Source of the DNA: Pseudomonadota bacterium
Lineage (GTDB): Bacteria > Pseudomonadota > Gammaproteobacteria > Xanthomonadales > Rhodanobacteraceae
Direction: 5' to 3'
Length of the DNA stretch: 18,509 nucleotides
Assembly (NCBI GenBank): GCA_021777635.1
Contig: JAJYDI010000018.1
Location: 1-18,509 of the forward strand
Shown: piece after piece, positions 7,464 to 15,472 of the stretch
How positions within the stretch are numbered: the stretch's first letter is position 1
Layout: the number at the start of each line of letters is the position of its first letter
The notes under the pieces: generated by a model
Seen by the model: only the letters and a program-made list of their open reading frames with translations
Told to the model about the DNA's origin: nothing
Databases searched by the model: none
Made by a program: the position numbers and the translations under genes

Positions 7464-8365
7464 GGCAGAGACCTCGCGGGCGCAGGGGCGCCGATCGGCA
7501 GCGTGGCTAGAAAATCGCGGATGGCGCCGCTGAAGGCCTCGTTGGCATCGCCCGCGAGCATGTGCGTGGCGCGTGCGATGGCGACGTGGCGCGCGTGCGG
7601 CACCAGATCCAGGAACTCGTTGACGGTATCGACGGAGACCACGTCGCTGGAAGCGCCGGAGATCAGCAGGGTCGGCACCGCGATACGACGCGCGGCCGCA
7701 AGCAGCTGCGGCTGATGACGCTCGCCCTCGGCGGCGACCACATCCAGCAGCACCGGATCCCAGTGCCAGCGCAGACGGCCGTCGTCGCCCCGACGCAGCA
7801 ACGGCGCCAGCTGCGCCGCGGATTTACGCTCGCGACGCTGCGGCAGGTACGCCGCGATCGCATCGGCGGCCGCTTCATACGAAGCAAATCCATCGGGAAA
7901 CGCACGCATGAAGGCGAGGATGCGTTCGACACCGGCTGGCTCCCAGCGCGGCGTGATGTCCACCAGCACCAGCGCGCGCAGCGGCGGGTCTTTGCTGGCG
8001 CCGGCCACGGTGATGCCGAGCAGGCCGCCCATCGAGGCGCCGACCAGCACCGGCGGCCGCGGCAGCGAACGCGCCAGACCGTCGAGATCGTCGATGAACT
8101 GGTCGAGATGGTAAGCACCACCGGGAGCGCGACCGCTCTCGCCATGACCGCGCGCGTCGAAGGTGATCGCCTGCCACCCCGACTCCGCCAGCGCCTGCGC
8201 CGCACCGGACCAGGCCTGGCGGGTCTGGCCGAAACCGTGGGCGAACAGCACGCCCGGCGCTGCCGTGCCACCCCAGCGATCGCCGACCAGGGTCGTGCCG
8301 TCAGCGGCGGCGAACGCCACGCGCTCGCGTGCCACCGGTGCCGTGTTCGGACGGATCGATACCAT
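7460..8365 (-). CDS. Alpha/beta-fold hydrolase, partner of FadE
   Basis: This 301-residue hydrolase shows HGFGQ (43-47) at the oxyanion position, FDARGHGESG (69-78), the nucleophile elbow GASMGG with Ser111, Asp241 in GASSDVV, and His268 in ATHML, a full Ser-Asp-His triad. No signal peptide is seen, so it is likely cytoplasmic. The substrate is unknown; sharing an operon with fadE suggests an acyl ester or acyl-CoA thioester (inference). I chose the ATG at 8365. A GTG at 8389 extends the frame by eight codons but lies inside the predicted promoter, between the -35 and -10. The chosen ATG has no Shine-Dalgarno and coincides with the expected transcription start, so the message may be leaderless. 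The start codon also lies inside operator palindrome 8363-8378. Confidence 0.88.
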   Translation of the reverse strand: MVSIRPNTAPVARERVAFAAADGTTLVGDRWGGTAAPGVLFAHGFGQTRQAWSGAAQALAESGWQAITFDARGHGESGRAPGGAYHLDQFIDDLDGLARSLPRPPVLVGASMGGLLGITVAGASKDPPLRALVLVDITPRWEPAGVERILAFMRAFPDGFASYEAAADAIAAYLPQRRERKSAAQLAPLLRRGDDGRLRWHWDPVLLDVVAAEGERHQPQLLAAARRIAVPTLLISGASSDVVSVDTVNEFLDLVPHARHVAIARATHMLAGDANEAFSGAIRDFLATLPIGAPAPARSLP

Positions 8366-8378
8366 ACTTGCGAGTATG
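8363..8378. promoter_or_regulatory. Palindromic operator 1 (CATACT-TGCG-AGTATG)
   Basis: CATACTTGCGAGTATG has perfect 6-bp arms. It overlaps the predicted -10 and the start codon of the hydrolase gene. Its core fits ATAC-N6-GTAT, the same as the second palindrome 38 bp away. The divergent TetR gene is the natural candidate to bind it. Confidence 0.7.
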
Positions 8379-8402
8379 TAAAGCCGCACCCCCTGCTGTC
8401 AA
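8373..8402 (-). promoter_or_regulatory. Promoter of the hydrolase-fadE operon
   Basis: On the minus strand a perfect TTGACA (8402-8397) is followed after 18 bases by CATACT (8378-8373), a 4/6 match to the -10. Transcription would begin within a base or two of the ATG at 8365. The -10 lies inside operator 1 and the -35 touches operator 2, as expected for a repressed promoter. Confidence 0.65.
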
Positions 8403-8415
8403 TACGCATGCGTAT
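8402..8415. promoter_or_regulatory. Palindromic operator 2 (ATACGCATGCGTAT)
   Basis: A perfect 14-bp palindrome with the same ATAC-N6-GTAT outline as operator 1. Centres are 38 bp apart, between 3.5 and 4 helical turns. It lies at the outer edge of the -35 of the hydrolase-fadE promoter and 82 bp before the TetR start, so it could serve repression of one gene and autoregulation of the other. Confidence 0.65.
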
Positions 8416-8497
8416 GGATTGAGTCGCACCGCTGATCACGGATGACGGACCACGGCTGCGCGATTGCGCCGGACCGGCAAGCCGTTACCATGACTGC

Positions 8498-9094
8498 ATG
8501 CCGCAACCGACGCCTGCCATGACCGCCACCCGGCCCGACCGCGCGCGCCTGACCGCCGCGGACTGGGAGCATGCCGCTCTCGAGCTGATCGCCGAACAGG
8601 GTGTGGGCGCGCTGGCGGTGGAGACCCTGGCACGACGCCTGGGTGTCACCAAGGGCAGCTTCTACTGGCACTTCCGCAGTCGCGAAGCCTTGCTGAGCAC
8701 CGCGCTGGAACGCTGGGAGGACGAGGGTGAGCGGGTGTTGCTGGCGCAGGTGGACACCATTCCGCAGCCGCGCGAGCGGCTCTGCGAGCTGTTCCGTCGT
8801 GTCGCCCGCGAAGTGCAGCCGCACCGCATCTACGCCGCCCTGCTCAAGGCGCTGGACCATCCGCTGGTGATTCCGCTGATGCAGAAGGTCACCCAGCGGC
8901 GCATGGACTTCCTCGCCCATGCCTACCGCCAGACCGGGATGGACCGCGCCGCCGCACAGCACCGGGCGCGACTCGCTTACGCCGCCTATGTCGGCTTCCT
9001 GCAGATGAACCTCAACCTCAGCGTGCCGCGTCTGAGTCACGAGGAGTACGAGGCCTACGTCGAGCACGTCATCGCCGCGCTGGTTCCGGACTGA
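8498..9094 (+). CDS. TetR-family transcriptional regulator
   Basis: This 198-residue protein is typical in size for TetR repressors. The N-terminal DNA-binding domain spans about residues 17-65, with the helix-turn-helix VETLARRLGVTKGSFYWHF (41-59) followed by the usual SREALL helix. The rest is a helical ligand-binding region with no recognisable ligand signature. It is divergent from the hydrolase-fadE operon, separated by 132 bp that hold two matching palindromes, so it probably represses that operon and responds to an acyl-CoA or fatty acid (inference). A second in-frame ATG at 8519 would remove seven residues and is equally plausible; neither has a clear Shine-Dalgarno. pckG follows 95 bp downstream on the same strand. 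Confidence 0.92.
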   Translation: MPQPTPAMTATRPDRARLTAADWEHAALELIAEQGVGALAVETLARRLGVTKGSFYWHFRSREALLSTALERWEDEGERVLLAQVDTIPQPRERLCELFRRVAREVQPHRIYAALLKALDHPLVIPLMQKVTQRRMDFLAHAYRQTGMDRAAAQHRARLAYAAYVGFLQMNLNLSVPRLSHEEYEAYVEHVIAALVPD

Positions 9095-9189
9095 CCGGAC
9101 CCGCACCGCCCCGCCTGCGCTGCACTGCGGCGTGCCCCTCGCCGCACCTCACCGTTAAGGTTCCGAGTCCGACGCATGGAGCTGTACCG

Positions 9190-10971
9190 ATGACCAGCTC
9201 GCTCGCCGCCCTCAACCGCTGGGTCGAGGACGTTGCCCGTCATACCCAGGCTGCGGAGGTTCATTGGTGCGACGGCACCCAGCAGGAGTACGACGCGCTG
9301 GTGGCACAGATGCACGCCACGGGCGGACTGATCGCGCTCAACCCGGCCACGCACTCGCGCTGCCATCTGCACCGGTCGCATCCGGGCGATGTGGCACGCG
9401 TCGAGCACCTGACCTACGTCTGCACGCGCGAGCGCGACGACGCCGGCCCCAACAACCACTGGATGGCGCCGGACGCGGCGCACGCGAAGATCGACGCGCT
9501 GTTCGCCGGCTGCATGAAAGACCGCACGCTGTATGTGGTGCCCTACTGCATGGGCCCGATCGACTCGCCGCTGGCGCGCTGCGGCGTCGAGATCACCGAC
9601 AGCCCGTACGTCGTCGCCAACATGCGCCTGATGACGCGCATGGGAGCGCAGGCCCTGGCGCGCATCGAGCGCGAGGGCCGCTTCGTCAAGGGCCTGCACT
9701 CGATCGGCGAACTCGATCCCGAGCGCCGCTTCATCATGCATTTCCCCGAAGAGCTGACGATCAAGTCCTACGGCTCGGGTTACGGCGGCAACGCGCTGCT
9801 GGGCAAGAAATGCCACGCCCTGCGCATCGCCTCATGGCAGGCACGCCAGGAAGGCTGGCTGGCCGAGCACATGCTGATCGTCGGCATCGAAAACCCGCAG
9901 GGGCAGACGCACTACGTCGCCGCGGCCTTCCCGTCCGCCTGCGGCAAGACCAATCTGTCCATGCTGATCCCGCCGGAAGGCATGCGCCGCAAGGGCTGGA
10001 AGGTGTGGACCGTCGGTGACGACATCTGCTGGATGCAACCCGGCGCCGACGGCCGGCTGTGGGCGATCAACCCCGAAGCTGGATTCTTCGGCGTGGCGCC
10101 CGGCACCAGCGCCAGGACCAACGCCAACGCGCTGGCCATGCTCGACCACGACACGATCTTCACCAACGTGGCTCTCACCGCCGACGGCCAGCCATGGTGG
10201 GAGGGATTGCCGGGTGAGCCCGCGTTCGACTGGCAGGGTCGACCCCATGACGCGGCCCACGGCCCGGCAGCCCATCCCAACTCGCGATTCACCGTCAGCG
10301 CGCGGCAGTGCCCCAGCTTCTCGCCGCACGGCGAGAACCCCCAGGGGGTGCCGATCAGCGCCATCGTCTTCGGCGGCCGCCGCGAGCACCTGGTGCCGCT
10401 GGTCGTGGAAGCGCACGACTGGGCGCACGGCGTGCTGCTCGGCGCGGCGATGGGTTCGGAGACGACCGCCGCCGCCGCCGGCGCCGTCGGCGTGCTGCGC
10501 CGCGACTCGATGGCGATGAAGCCCTTCTGCGGCTACAACTTCGCCGACTACTTCGCGCACTGGCTGAGCTTCGACCGACCGGGGGCCCGATTGCCGAAGA
10601 TCTTCCAGGTCAACTGGTTCCGCAAGGGCACTGACGGCAGGTTCCTGTGGCCCGGCTTCGGCGACAACCTGCGCGTGCTGGAGTGGATCCTCGGCCGCTG
10701 CGAGAACACGGCCGGTGCGGCCGAAACGCCGATCGGCCGCTTGCCGCGGCCGCAGGACCTGGATCTCGACGGGCTCGCCGTCGATCCCGCCGCCCTGAAT
10801 GCCCTGCTCGCGGTCGATCGCGACGGCTGGCGCGCCGAGCTTGCCGGTATCGGCGAGTATCTCGACAGCTACGGCGCACGGCTGCCGGCGCGGCTGCGCG
10901 CCGAGCAGCAGCGCATCGCGGCGGCGCTGGCCGCTCCGACCGCACCCGTTCGCGCGCTGGCGAGCGGCTGA
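9190..10971 (+). CDS. pckG: Phosphoenolpyruvate carboxykinase (GTP)
   Basis: This 593-residue enzyme converts oxaloacetate and GTP to phosphoenolpyruvate, CO2 and GDP in gluconeogenesis. It has the GTP-class hallmark FPSACGKTN (247-255), with the hyper-reactive Cys251 and P-loop Lys253. Other class signatures are [36 protein letters not shown] in pieces, [51 protein letters not shown] and [20 protein letters not shown]. The length is close to the family norm of about 600. GGAG lies eight bases before the ATG at 9190. It follows the TetR gene on the same strand, so it may be partly co-transcribed with it. PEP carboxykinase is needed when cells grow on fatty acids, which fits the neighbouring fadE. 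Confidence 0.97.
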   Translation: MTSSLAALNRWVEDVARHTQAAEVHWCDGTQQEYDALVAQMHATGGLIALNPATHSRCHLHRSHPGDVARVEHLTYVCTRERDDAGPNNHWMAPDAAHAKIDALFAGCMKDRTLYVVPYCMGPIDSPLARCGVEITDSPYVVANMRLMTRMGAQALARIEREGRFVKGLHSIGELDPERRFIMHFPEELTIKSYGSGYGGNALLGKKCHALRIASWQARQEGWLAEHMLIVGIENPQGQTHYVAAAFPSACGKTNLSMLIPPEGMRRKGWKVWTVGDDICWMQPGADGRLWAINPEAGFFGVAPGTSARTNANALAMLDHDTIFTNVALTADGQPWWEGLPGEPAFDWQGRPHDAAHGPAAHPNSRFTVSARQCPSFSPHGENPQGVPISAIVFGGRREHLVPLVVEAHDWAHGVLLGAAMGSETTAAAAGAVGVLRRDSMAMKPFCGYNFADYFAHWLSFDRPGARLPKIFQVNWFRKGTDGRFLWPGFGDNLRVLEWILGRCENTAGAAETPIGRLPRPQDLDLDGLAVDPAALNALLAVDRDGWRAELAGIGEYLDSYGARLPARLRAEQQRIAAALAAPTAPVRALASG

Positions 10972-11121
10972 CTTCCGGAGCATCGGCTCACCGGTTCTGC
11001 ACGGCGACGGCGTCCCCATCGCCACTCGACCGCGCCGGATCCCGATCCATCTGCTCGGCAGCCAGCTATTCGCGTTGGCGCAGCCTGCGCATGTGCGCGG
11101 GCCGACGCGCATCGACGATGC

Positions 11122-11748
11122 TCAGCGGACCGATGGAACCGCGGACGGCTGGAACAGCAGATAGGTCGAAAGGATGTACTTGTCGCCGGAGAGCGGCGGC
11201 AGGCCGGCGTGCTGATACATCCAGTAGGGCGGAAACATCAGCAGCCGGCCGGCACGCGCCTGCACGCGCACGTGCAGGTCGCAGAACTCGGTCTCGCCGC
11301 CCTCGGCGACGTCATTGAGATACCACAGGAACACCAGGTAGCGATTCGCTGCTTCATTGATGGAGTCGAAATGCGGCTGAAAGCGCTCTTCCGTCCCTTT
11401 CCGGTAGCGCTTGATGACCAGATCGGCGGTGCGATGGCTCGGGGGAATCGGCAGCGTCAGCGACACCTCGGCGTTGTAGCGTGCGAGATGCTTGTCGACC
11501 TGCGCAAAGAAGAATCCCTGCATCGCAGGATCAGCCAGCCGTGTCAGATTGAGCTCGGTCCAGGCGCTCTGATCCAGCCCGGCGCGCAGGCCCCGCCCAT
11601 TGGCTTCCTGCAGGGTCTGCATCTGCTCGAAGCCGGCAATCAACCCGGCGCACAGCTCCGCCGGCAAGGCGTTGTCGTACCAGCGCACGTAGTGCTGCAG
11701 CCGGTCGCCGGCGCGTGCCGCGGGGATGGATTCGAGATCAGGCGTCAT
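11122..11748 (-). CDS. 2OG-Fe(II) oxygenase, prolyl 4-hydroxylase type
   Basis: This 208-residue protein has the double-stranded beta-helix oxygenase pattern: iron ligands His126 and Asp128 in QPHFDSINEA, distal His180 in MYQHAGLPPLSGDKYIL, and Lys190 ten residues on as the probable 2-oxoglutarate contact. VFLWYLNDVAEGGETEF (139-155) is characteristic of the prolyl 4-hydroxylase-like group. Such enzymes hydroxylate peptides, proteins or free amino acids using O2 and 2-oxoglutarate. The substrate is not evident. There is no signal peptide. I chose ATG 11748, which overlaps the end of the upstream sulfotransferase by 11 bases; the frame is open to 11862, but that extension lies within the sulfotransferase coding sequence and has no domain character. 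The 150 bases between its stop and the convergent pckG hold nothing recognisable. Confidence 0.87.
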   Translation of the reverse strand: MTPDLESIPAARAGDRLQHYVRWYDNALPAELCAGLIAGFEQMQTLQEANGRGLRAGLDQSAWTELNLTRLADPAMQGFFFAQVDKHLARYNAEVSLTLPIPPSHRTADLVIKRYRKGTEERFQPHFDSINEAANRYLVFLWYLNDVAEGGETEFCDLHVRVQARAGRLLMFPPYWMYQHAGLPPLSGDKYILSTYLLFQPSAVPSVR

Positions 11749-13561
11749 AGTTCCAGTGATCCAGGACCGGCTGCAGGATCGGCAGCAACGGCGCGAAAGC
11801 TTCTCGATAGCGGCGCCAGCGCCCGATCGCATCCGTGCGCAACGGTTCGACCACCTGGGCATAGCTTGGCGTGCTGATGAATCCGCGCGCCAGCGCCCGC
11901 GCTCGGTAGTCCTTCATCATCGCGACATTCTCGACATCCAGATACGCGCCGAGTCGGGCCAGCCCGGCATCGACATCGGTCACCAGGTCCTCGTAACGGC
12001 ATGTCAGCACGTCGGCATGCAGGATTTCAACATGATGCATCCAGTGCCGATGGAACGCCGCGTATTCGTGGGCTAGCCGTTCGAGCGTGGCGCACATCGC
12101 GGCAAGATCGGGATCGCGAAACTGCTGCAGGTAGCAGCTGAGAATGGCATCACAGGGGTGACGCTGGCAGCAGATGATCCGTGCCTGCGGGAAGGCACGC
12201 TGCATCATGGGCAAGGCGAGCAGGTTCAACGGGTTCTTGTCCACCAGTCGCACGCCGGGTCCGAGAGTCACCAGCTCGCGCACGGAACTCCAATAGGTTG
12301 CGCGCAACGCGTCCAGGTCCGCGGCCGACAGCGCGGCCAGGCCACCTGGATAGGGTCGCTTGCGCGCGTCCATCCATTCGATCATGCGCCGCACGAAGGG
12401 CTGCTCGTCGGTCGAGACGAAACCTTCGTGCGCGGCGAGCATCTGCTCGACCAGCGTGGTGCCGGAACGCGGGAAGCCGACGATAAACACCGGCGATTCC
12501 CCTGCATCAGGCAGCGCGCCATGATGCCAGGCGACTGCCTCGGCAGGCGCCAGCTGCCGGTCGGCGATTTGCAGCGGTCCCGTGTGTGCCTCTCCGGGAT
12601 GCCACGCCGGGCCTGCCACGCCAAGTTGCAGGCGATGGGCTTGCGCGAGTGCCTCGAGTGCGGCAGCCGCATCATCGAGCTGGTCGCATGCACGGGCAAG
12701 ACCGAAATACAGCGGCGTACGGTCACGCCATGCCACATCGGTCGCGAGCGCCGCCTCATAGCAGCGGCGCGCCAATGCATAGTCCTTGCCGCGCAATGCC
12801 ATCACCGCGGTCGCATTGAGCCGCTCCTGCCGTGCCTCCGGGTCGGCGATACCCTCGGCCTCCGGCAGCGCCTGCAGCAGCGCACGCGCCTCTTCGACAC
12901 GATTGACGCGCTCATGGGCCAGCACCCTGCGCGCGCCGGCACGAATGCGACTGCTCCCGTCCTGGAAATGGCCGCGCAGGATTTCGTCACCCTCCGCGAA
13001 AACGCCCAGCTGGACCAGCAGCCAGCCCAGCTCCAGCATCGCTTCATCGGATTGACGCGGCCATTGCCGCCAATCGCGGACCAGCTTCAGCGCGACCGCC
13101 TCGTCGGAGCAGGCGTGACTGGCGACTGCCGCCCAGAGGCGCATGCCGGGCTCGGCATCCTTGAGCGCGCAGGCAGCGAGCAGGCGCTCGCGTGACTGCG
13201 GGTACTCGCCTCGGTTGAGATGCAGCAATCCGATATTCGCCTGCAGGCGGGCGCTGTTCGGGTGCAACCGCAGGGCGGTTTGATAGGCCGCCAAGGCGCC
13301 AGCCGGGTCACCGAGAGCCCGGACGACGTTGCCCAGATTGTTCCAGTGCTGCCAGGTCTGCGGATGCTTGCGTGCCAGTCGCACAAGGATGTCCTGCGCG
13401 GCCTTCAGATGGCCCATTCCCTGCTCGCACGCGGCCAGCAGCGACAGTGCGCTCTCGTTGCCGGGCATGCTCTTGCTCAGCGTTCGCGCCAGGTCCAGCG
13501 CTTCCGCGTGACGCGCTTCCTTCATGGCGTCCAAGATGCGCACGACCAGCTGATTCGACAT
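11738..13561 (-). CDS. TPR-repeat sulfotransferase (second paralogue)
   Basis: This 607-residue protein has an N-terminal helical repeat region (about 1-315) with recognisable TPR units, for example WNNLGNVVRALGDPAGALAA (73-92) and IGLLHLNRGEY (110-120). A C-terminal PAPS-dependent sulfotransferase domain (about 355-607) follows. The 5'-phosphosulfate loop is VGFPRSGTTLVEQML (361-375), the 3'-phosphate site is CQRHPCDAILS (465-475), and TDEQPF (384-389) may hold the catalytic acid, as in tyrosylprotein sulfotransferases. RYEDL (522-526) and GFISTPSYAQVVEPL (560-574) are shared with its neighbour. No signal peptide is seen, so it should act in the cytoplasm where PAPS is made. It starts nine bases after the stop of its paralogue and overlaps the downstream oxygenase by 11 bases, so all three are likely one operon. 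Confidence 0.9.
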   Translation of the reverse strand: MSNQLVVRILDAMKEARHAEALDLARTLSKSMPGNESALSLLAACEQGMGHLKAAQDILVRLARKHPQTWQHWNNLGNVVRALGDPAGALAAYQTALRLHPNSARLQANIGLLHLNRGEYPQSRERLLAACALKDAEPGMRLWAAVASHACSDEAVALKLVRDWRQWPRQSDEAMLELGWLLVQLGVFAEGDEILRGHFQDGSSRIRAGARRVLAHERVNRVEEARALLQALPEAEGIADPEARQERLNATAVMALRGKDYALARRCYEAALATDVAWRDRTPLYFGLARACDQLDDAAAALEALAQAHRLQLGVAGPAWHPGEAHTGPLQIADRQLAPAEAVAWHHGALPDAGESPVFIVGFPRSGTTLVEQMLAAHEGFVSTDEQPFVRRMIEWMDARKRPYPGGLAALSAADLDALRATYWSSVRELVTLGPGVRLVDKNPLNLLALPMMQRAFPQARIICCQRHPCDAILSCYLQQFRDPDLAAMCATLERLAHEYAAFHRHWMHHVEILHADVLTCRYEDLVTDVDAGLARLGAYLDVENVAMMKDYRARALARGFISTPSYAQVVEPLRTDAIGRWRRYREAFAPLLPILQPVLDHWNYDA

Positions 13562-13570
13562 GGCGTGTCG

Positions 13571-15400
13571 TCACTCGGCCGTATAGCCCCAGCGCTCGAT
13601 CATCGGCAGCAGCACCGGCAGTACCGGCTCGAGGTATTCGCGATAACGCTGCCAGCGACCCACGGCCTTCGTGTTCAACGGCTCGACGACTTGCGCATAG
13701 CTTGGCGTGCTGATGAATCCCTTGGCGCGCGCATGCGCCTGGAATTTCGCCATGGCATCGACATCGCTGAGATCGAGATGCGTCGCGACACGTCGGCTCT
13801 GGGTCGCGAAATCAGCGAGCAGGTCCTCGTAGCGCAGCTCGAGTACGGCCGGACGAAACAGATCGGCGTGATGCAGCCAGAACTGCATGGCGTTGACATA
13901 GCCGCGCGCAAGACGATCCAGCGAAGCACACAGCACCTGGAATGCGGGTGCGCGATAGCTCTGCATGAAATTGCTGAGAATCACGTCGCAGGGGTGCCGC
14001 AGCGCCAGCACGATGCGCGCATGCGGAAACAAGCGGTGAATCATCGGCAGGCGCAGCATGTTCAATGGATTCTTGTCGACCAACCGGTCATCAGGCGCCA
14101 GGCTGACGATCTCGGCCACGCGCTTCCAGTACACCGATCGCAGGCGATCGAGGTCAGCCTCACTCAAGCGATCGAGGTCATCGGGGTATTGCAGCCCACG
14201 GGACTGCATGGCCTCGATGACATCCTGGAGAAACGCGCGCTCATCCATCGCCTGGAGGCCCGGGTGGGCGTCCAGCATCTGCTCGAGCAGCGTTGTTCCG
14301 GAGCGCGGGAATCCCAGCACGAAAATCGGTGACTTTGCCGCGGATGGTGCCGCGGGGTCTTCCATCCAGCGCGCATGCGACCCGGCATCGACCCTGTAGC
14401 GGACGATATTCAACGGTTCGGCATCGGGGACCAGCAGTTCCGGCACCAGTTGCGTCGCATGCTGCAGCTGCAATTCGTGCGCCTTCGCCAGTGCCTGCAT
14501 GGCACCGAGCACATCGCCCGCCGCATCGCAGGCCTTGGCCAGCGCGAACCATTGCGGTGCCCGACTCACGTGCACTTGCGAACCCTGCAGATGCGATCGA
14601 TACAGCTTCACCGCTTCCGCATGACGACCCCGCCGCGCCGCCAAGGCTGCGCGCGCCGCGAATTCCTCCTCGCGGTCGACACTCCCCGGCACCAGCGCCG
14701 CCAGCATCGCCTCCGCATCGTCGAGTCGATTGACCCGTTCGAGCAGGGCGACCAGCCGCAGTCGGGCCAGCGGCGCCGCCTCGGGGTGACGCTGTATCAG
14801 GAACCGCAGTCGTTGCTCGGCCTCCACGGTGCGCCCCAACTGCATCAGCGCGGCAGCAAGATCCGGCTCGAGCACCGGGCCCAGATAGAGCCATTGCGCG
14901 TGATCGGCCAGCAGGTTCTCGGCAACCGAGGTCTCCGCACATTCGTAGCTCGCCAGCGCGCCGTAGATGCGCGGCTCCGGCAGGCTCGGATCGAGCCGGA
15001 ACGCGGCCAGCATCAGGTCGCGCGTCTCGACGGCATCACCGCGCTGCCAGCGCAGCACGCCGAGATTGCTCAGCAGCACGGGATTGCCCGGTTCGAGCTT
15101 CAGCGCGTGACGGTAGTTCGTCTCTGCCGCGACCAGCTCGTTGATTTCCCGTTGCGCCGTGGCCAGGTTGCTCCAATGTGCCGGCTGCATCGGCTCCAGT
15201 TCGGTGAGCCGCTTGTAAAGTGAAAGCGCCTCGTTGACCCGATTCTGCATGCCCAGCGCCACGGCCAGCAAAAGCGTGGCTTGGGGTTCTTCGGGATGCC
15301 GTTCAAGACGCGCGCGCGCGGATCGCTCCGCCGCATCGACGTGGCCGGCCTGCAGACGGGCCGTGATCGTTTCGATCGATTCGAGCTCAGGTGTGGTCAT
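13571..15400 (-). CDS. TPR-repeat sulfotransferase (first paralogue)
   Basis: This 609-residue protein has the same architecture as the downstream gene. The N-terminal TPR region (about 1-315) includes ATLLLAVALGMQNRVNEALS (41-60), HWSNLATAQREINELVAAE (75-93) and LLSNLGVLRWQRGDAVETR (109-127). The sulfotransferase domain carries LGFPRSGTTLLEQML (362-376) for the 5'-phosphosulfate, RHPCDVILSNF (468-478) for the 3'-phosphate, MDERAF (385-390) as possible catalytic acid region, RYEDLL (523-528) and GFISTPSYAQVVEPL (561-575). The TPR part may hold a peptide or protein substrate (inference). The ATG at 15400 lies only 15 bases after the T-run of a strong terminator, has a poor Shine-Dalgarno, and no promoter is visible between them, so expression may depend on read-through from the receptor gene. 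Confidence 0.9.
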   Translation of the reverse strand: MTTPELESIETITARLQAGHVDAAERSARARLERHPEEPQATLLLAVALGMQNRVNEALSLYKRLTELEPMQPAHWSNLATAQREINELVAAETNYRHALKLEPGNPVLLSNLGVLRWQRGDAVETRDLMLAAFRLDPSLPEPRIYGALASYECAETSVAENLLADHAQWLYLGPVLEPDLAAALMQLGRTVEAEQRLRFLIQRHPEAAPLARLRLVALLERVNRLDDAEAMLAALVPGSVDREEEFAARAALAARRGRHAEAVKLYRSHLQGSQVHVSRAPQWFALAKACDAAGDVLGAMQALAKAHELQLQHATQLVPELLVPDAEPLNIVRYRVDAGSHARWMEDPAAPSAAKSPIFVLGFPRSGTTLLEQMLDAHPGLQAMDERAFLQDVIEAMQSRGLQYPDDLDRLSEADLDRLRSVYWKRVAEIVSLAPDDRLVDKNPLNMLRLPMIHRLFPHARIVLALRHPCDVILSNFMQSYRAPAFQVLCASLDRLARGYVNAMQFWLHHADLFRPAVLELRYEDLLADFATQSRRVATHLDLSDVDAMAKFQAHARAKGFISTPSYAQVVEPLNTKAVGRWQRYREYLEPVLPVLLPMIERWGYTAE

Positions 15401-15415
15401 GCAATGCTGCCGCCC

Positions 15416-15448
15416 AAAAAAATGCCGCGCGGGAAAGCCCGCGCGGCA
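15416..15448 (-). terminator. Intrinsic terminator after the TonB-dependent receptor gene
   Basis: On the minus strand TGCCGCGCGGG (15448-15438), loop CTTT, and CCCGCGCGGCA (15433-15423) form a perfect 11-bp stem followed at once by seven T (15422-15416). It lies 24 bases after the receptor stop and 15 bases before the sulfotransferase start, so it separates receptor from modification genes. Confidence 0.92.
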
Positions 15449-15472
15449 AGGATGTCACAACAACCGTTTCGA

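Noticed and set aside
9832..11112. Minus-strand open frame of 426 codons opposite pckG
   Set aside because: Antisense to a gene with complete PEP carboxykinase motifs; no recognisable fold or ribosome site.
10972..11121. Possible small gene or gene remnant between pckG and the oxygenase
   Set aside because: Frames are open here on both strands but give no recognisable protein and no ribosome site. I see only a GC-rich convergent gap with no T-run terminator.
12158..13195. Plus-strand open frames opposite the two sulfotransferases (12158-13195 and 13220-14332)
   Set aside because: They are shadows of the paralogous coding frames and carry no motifs of their own.
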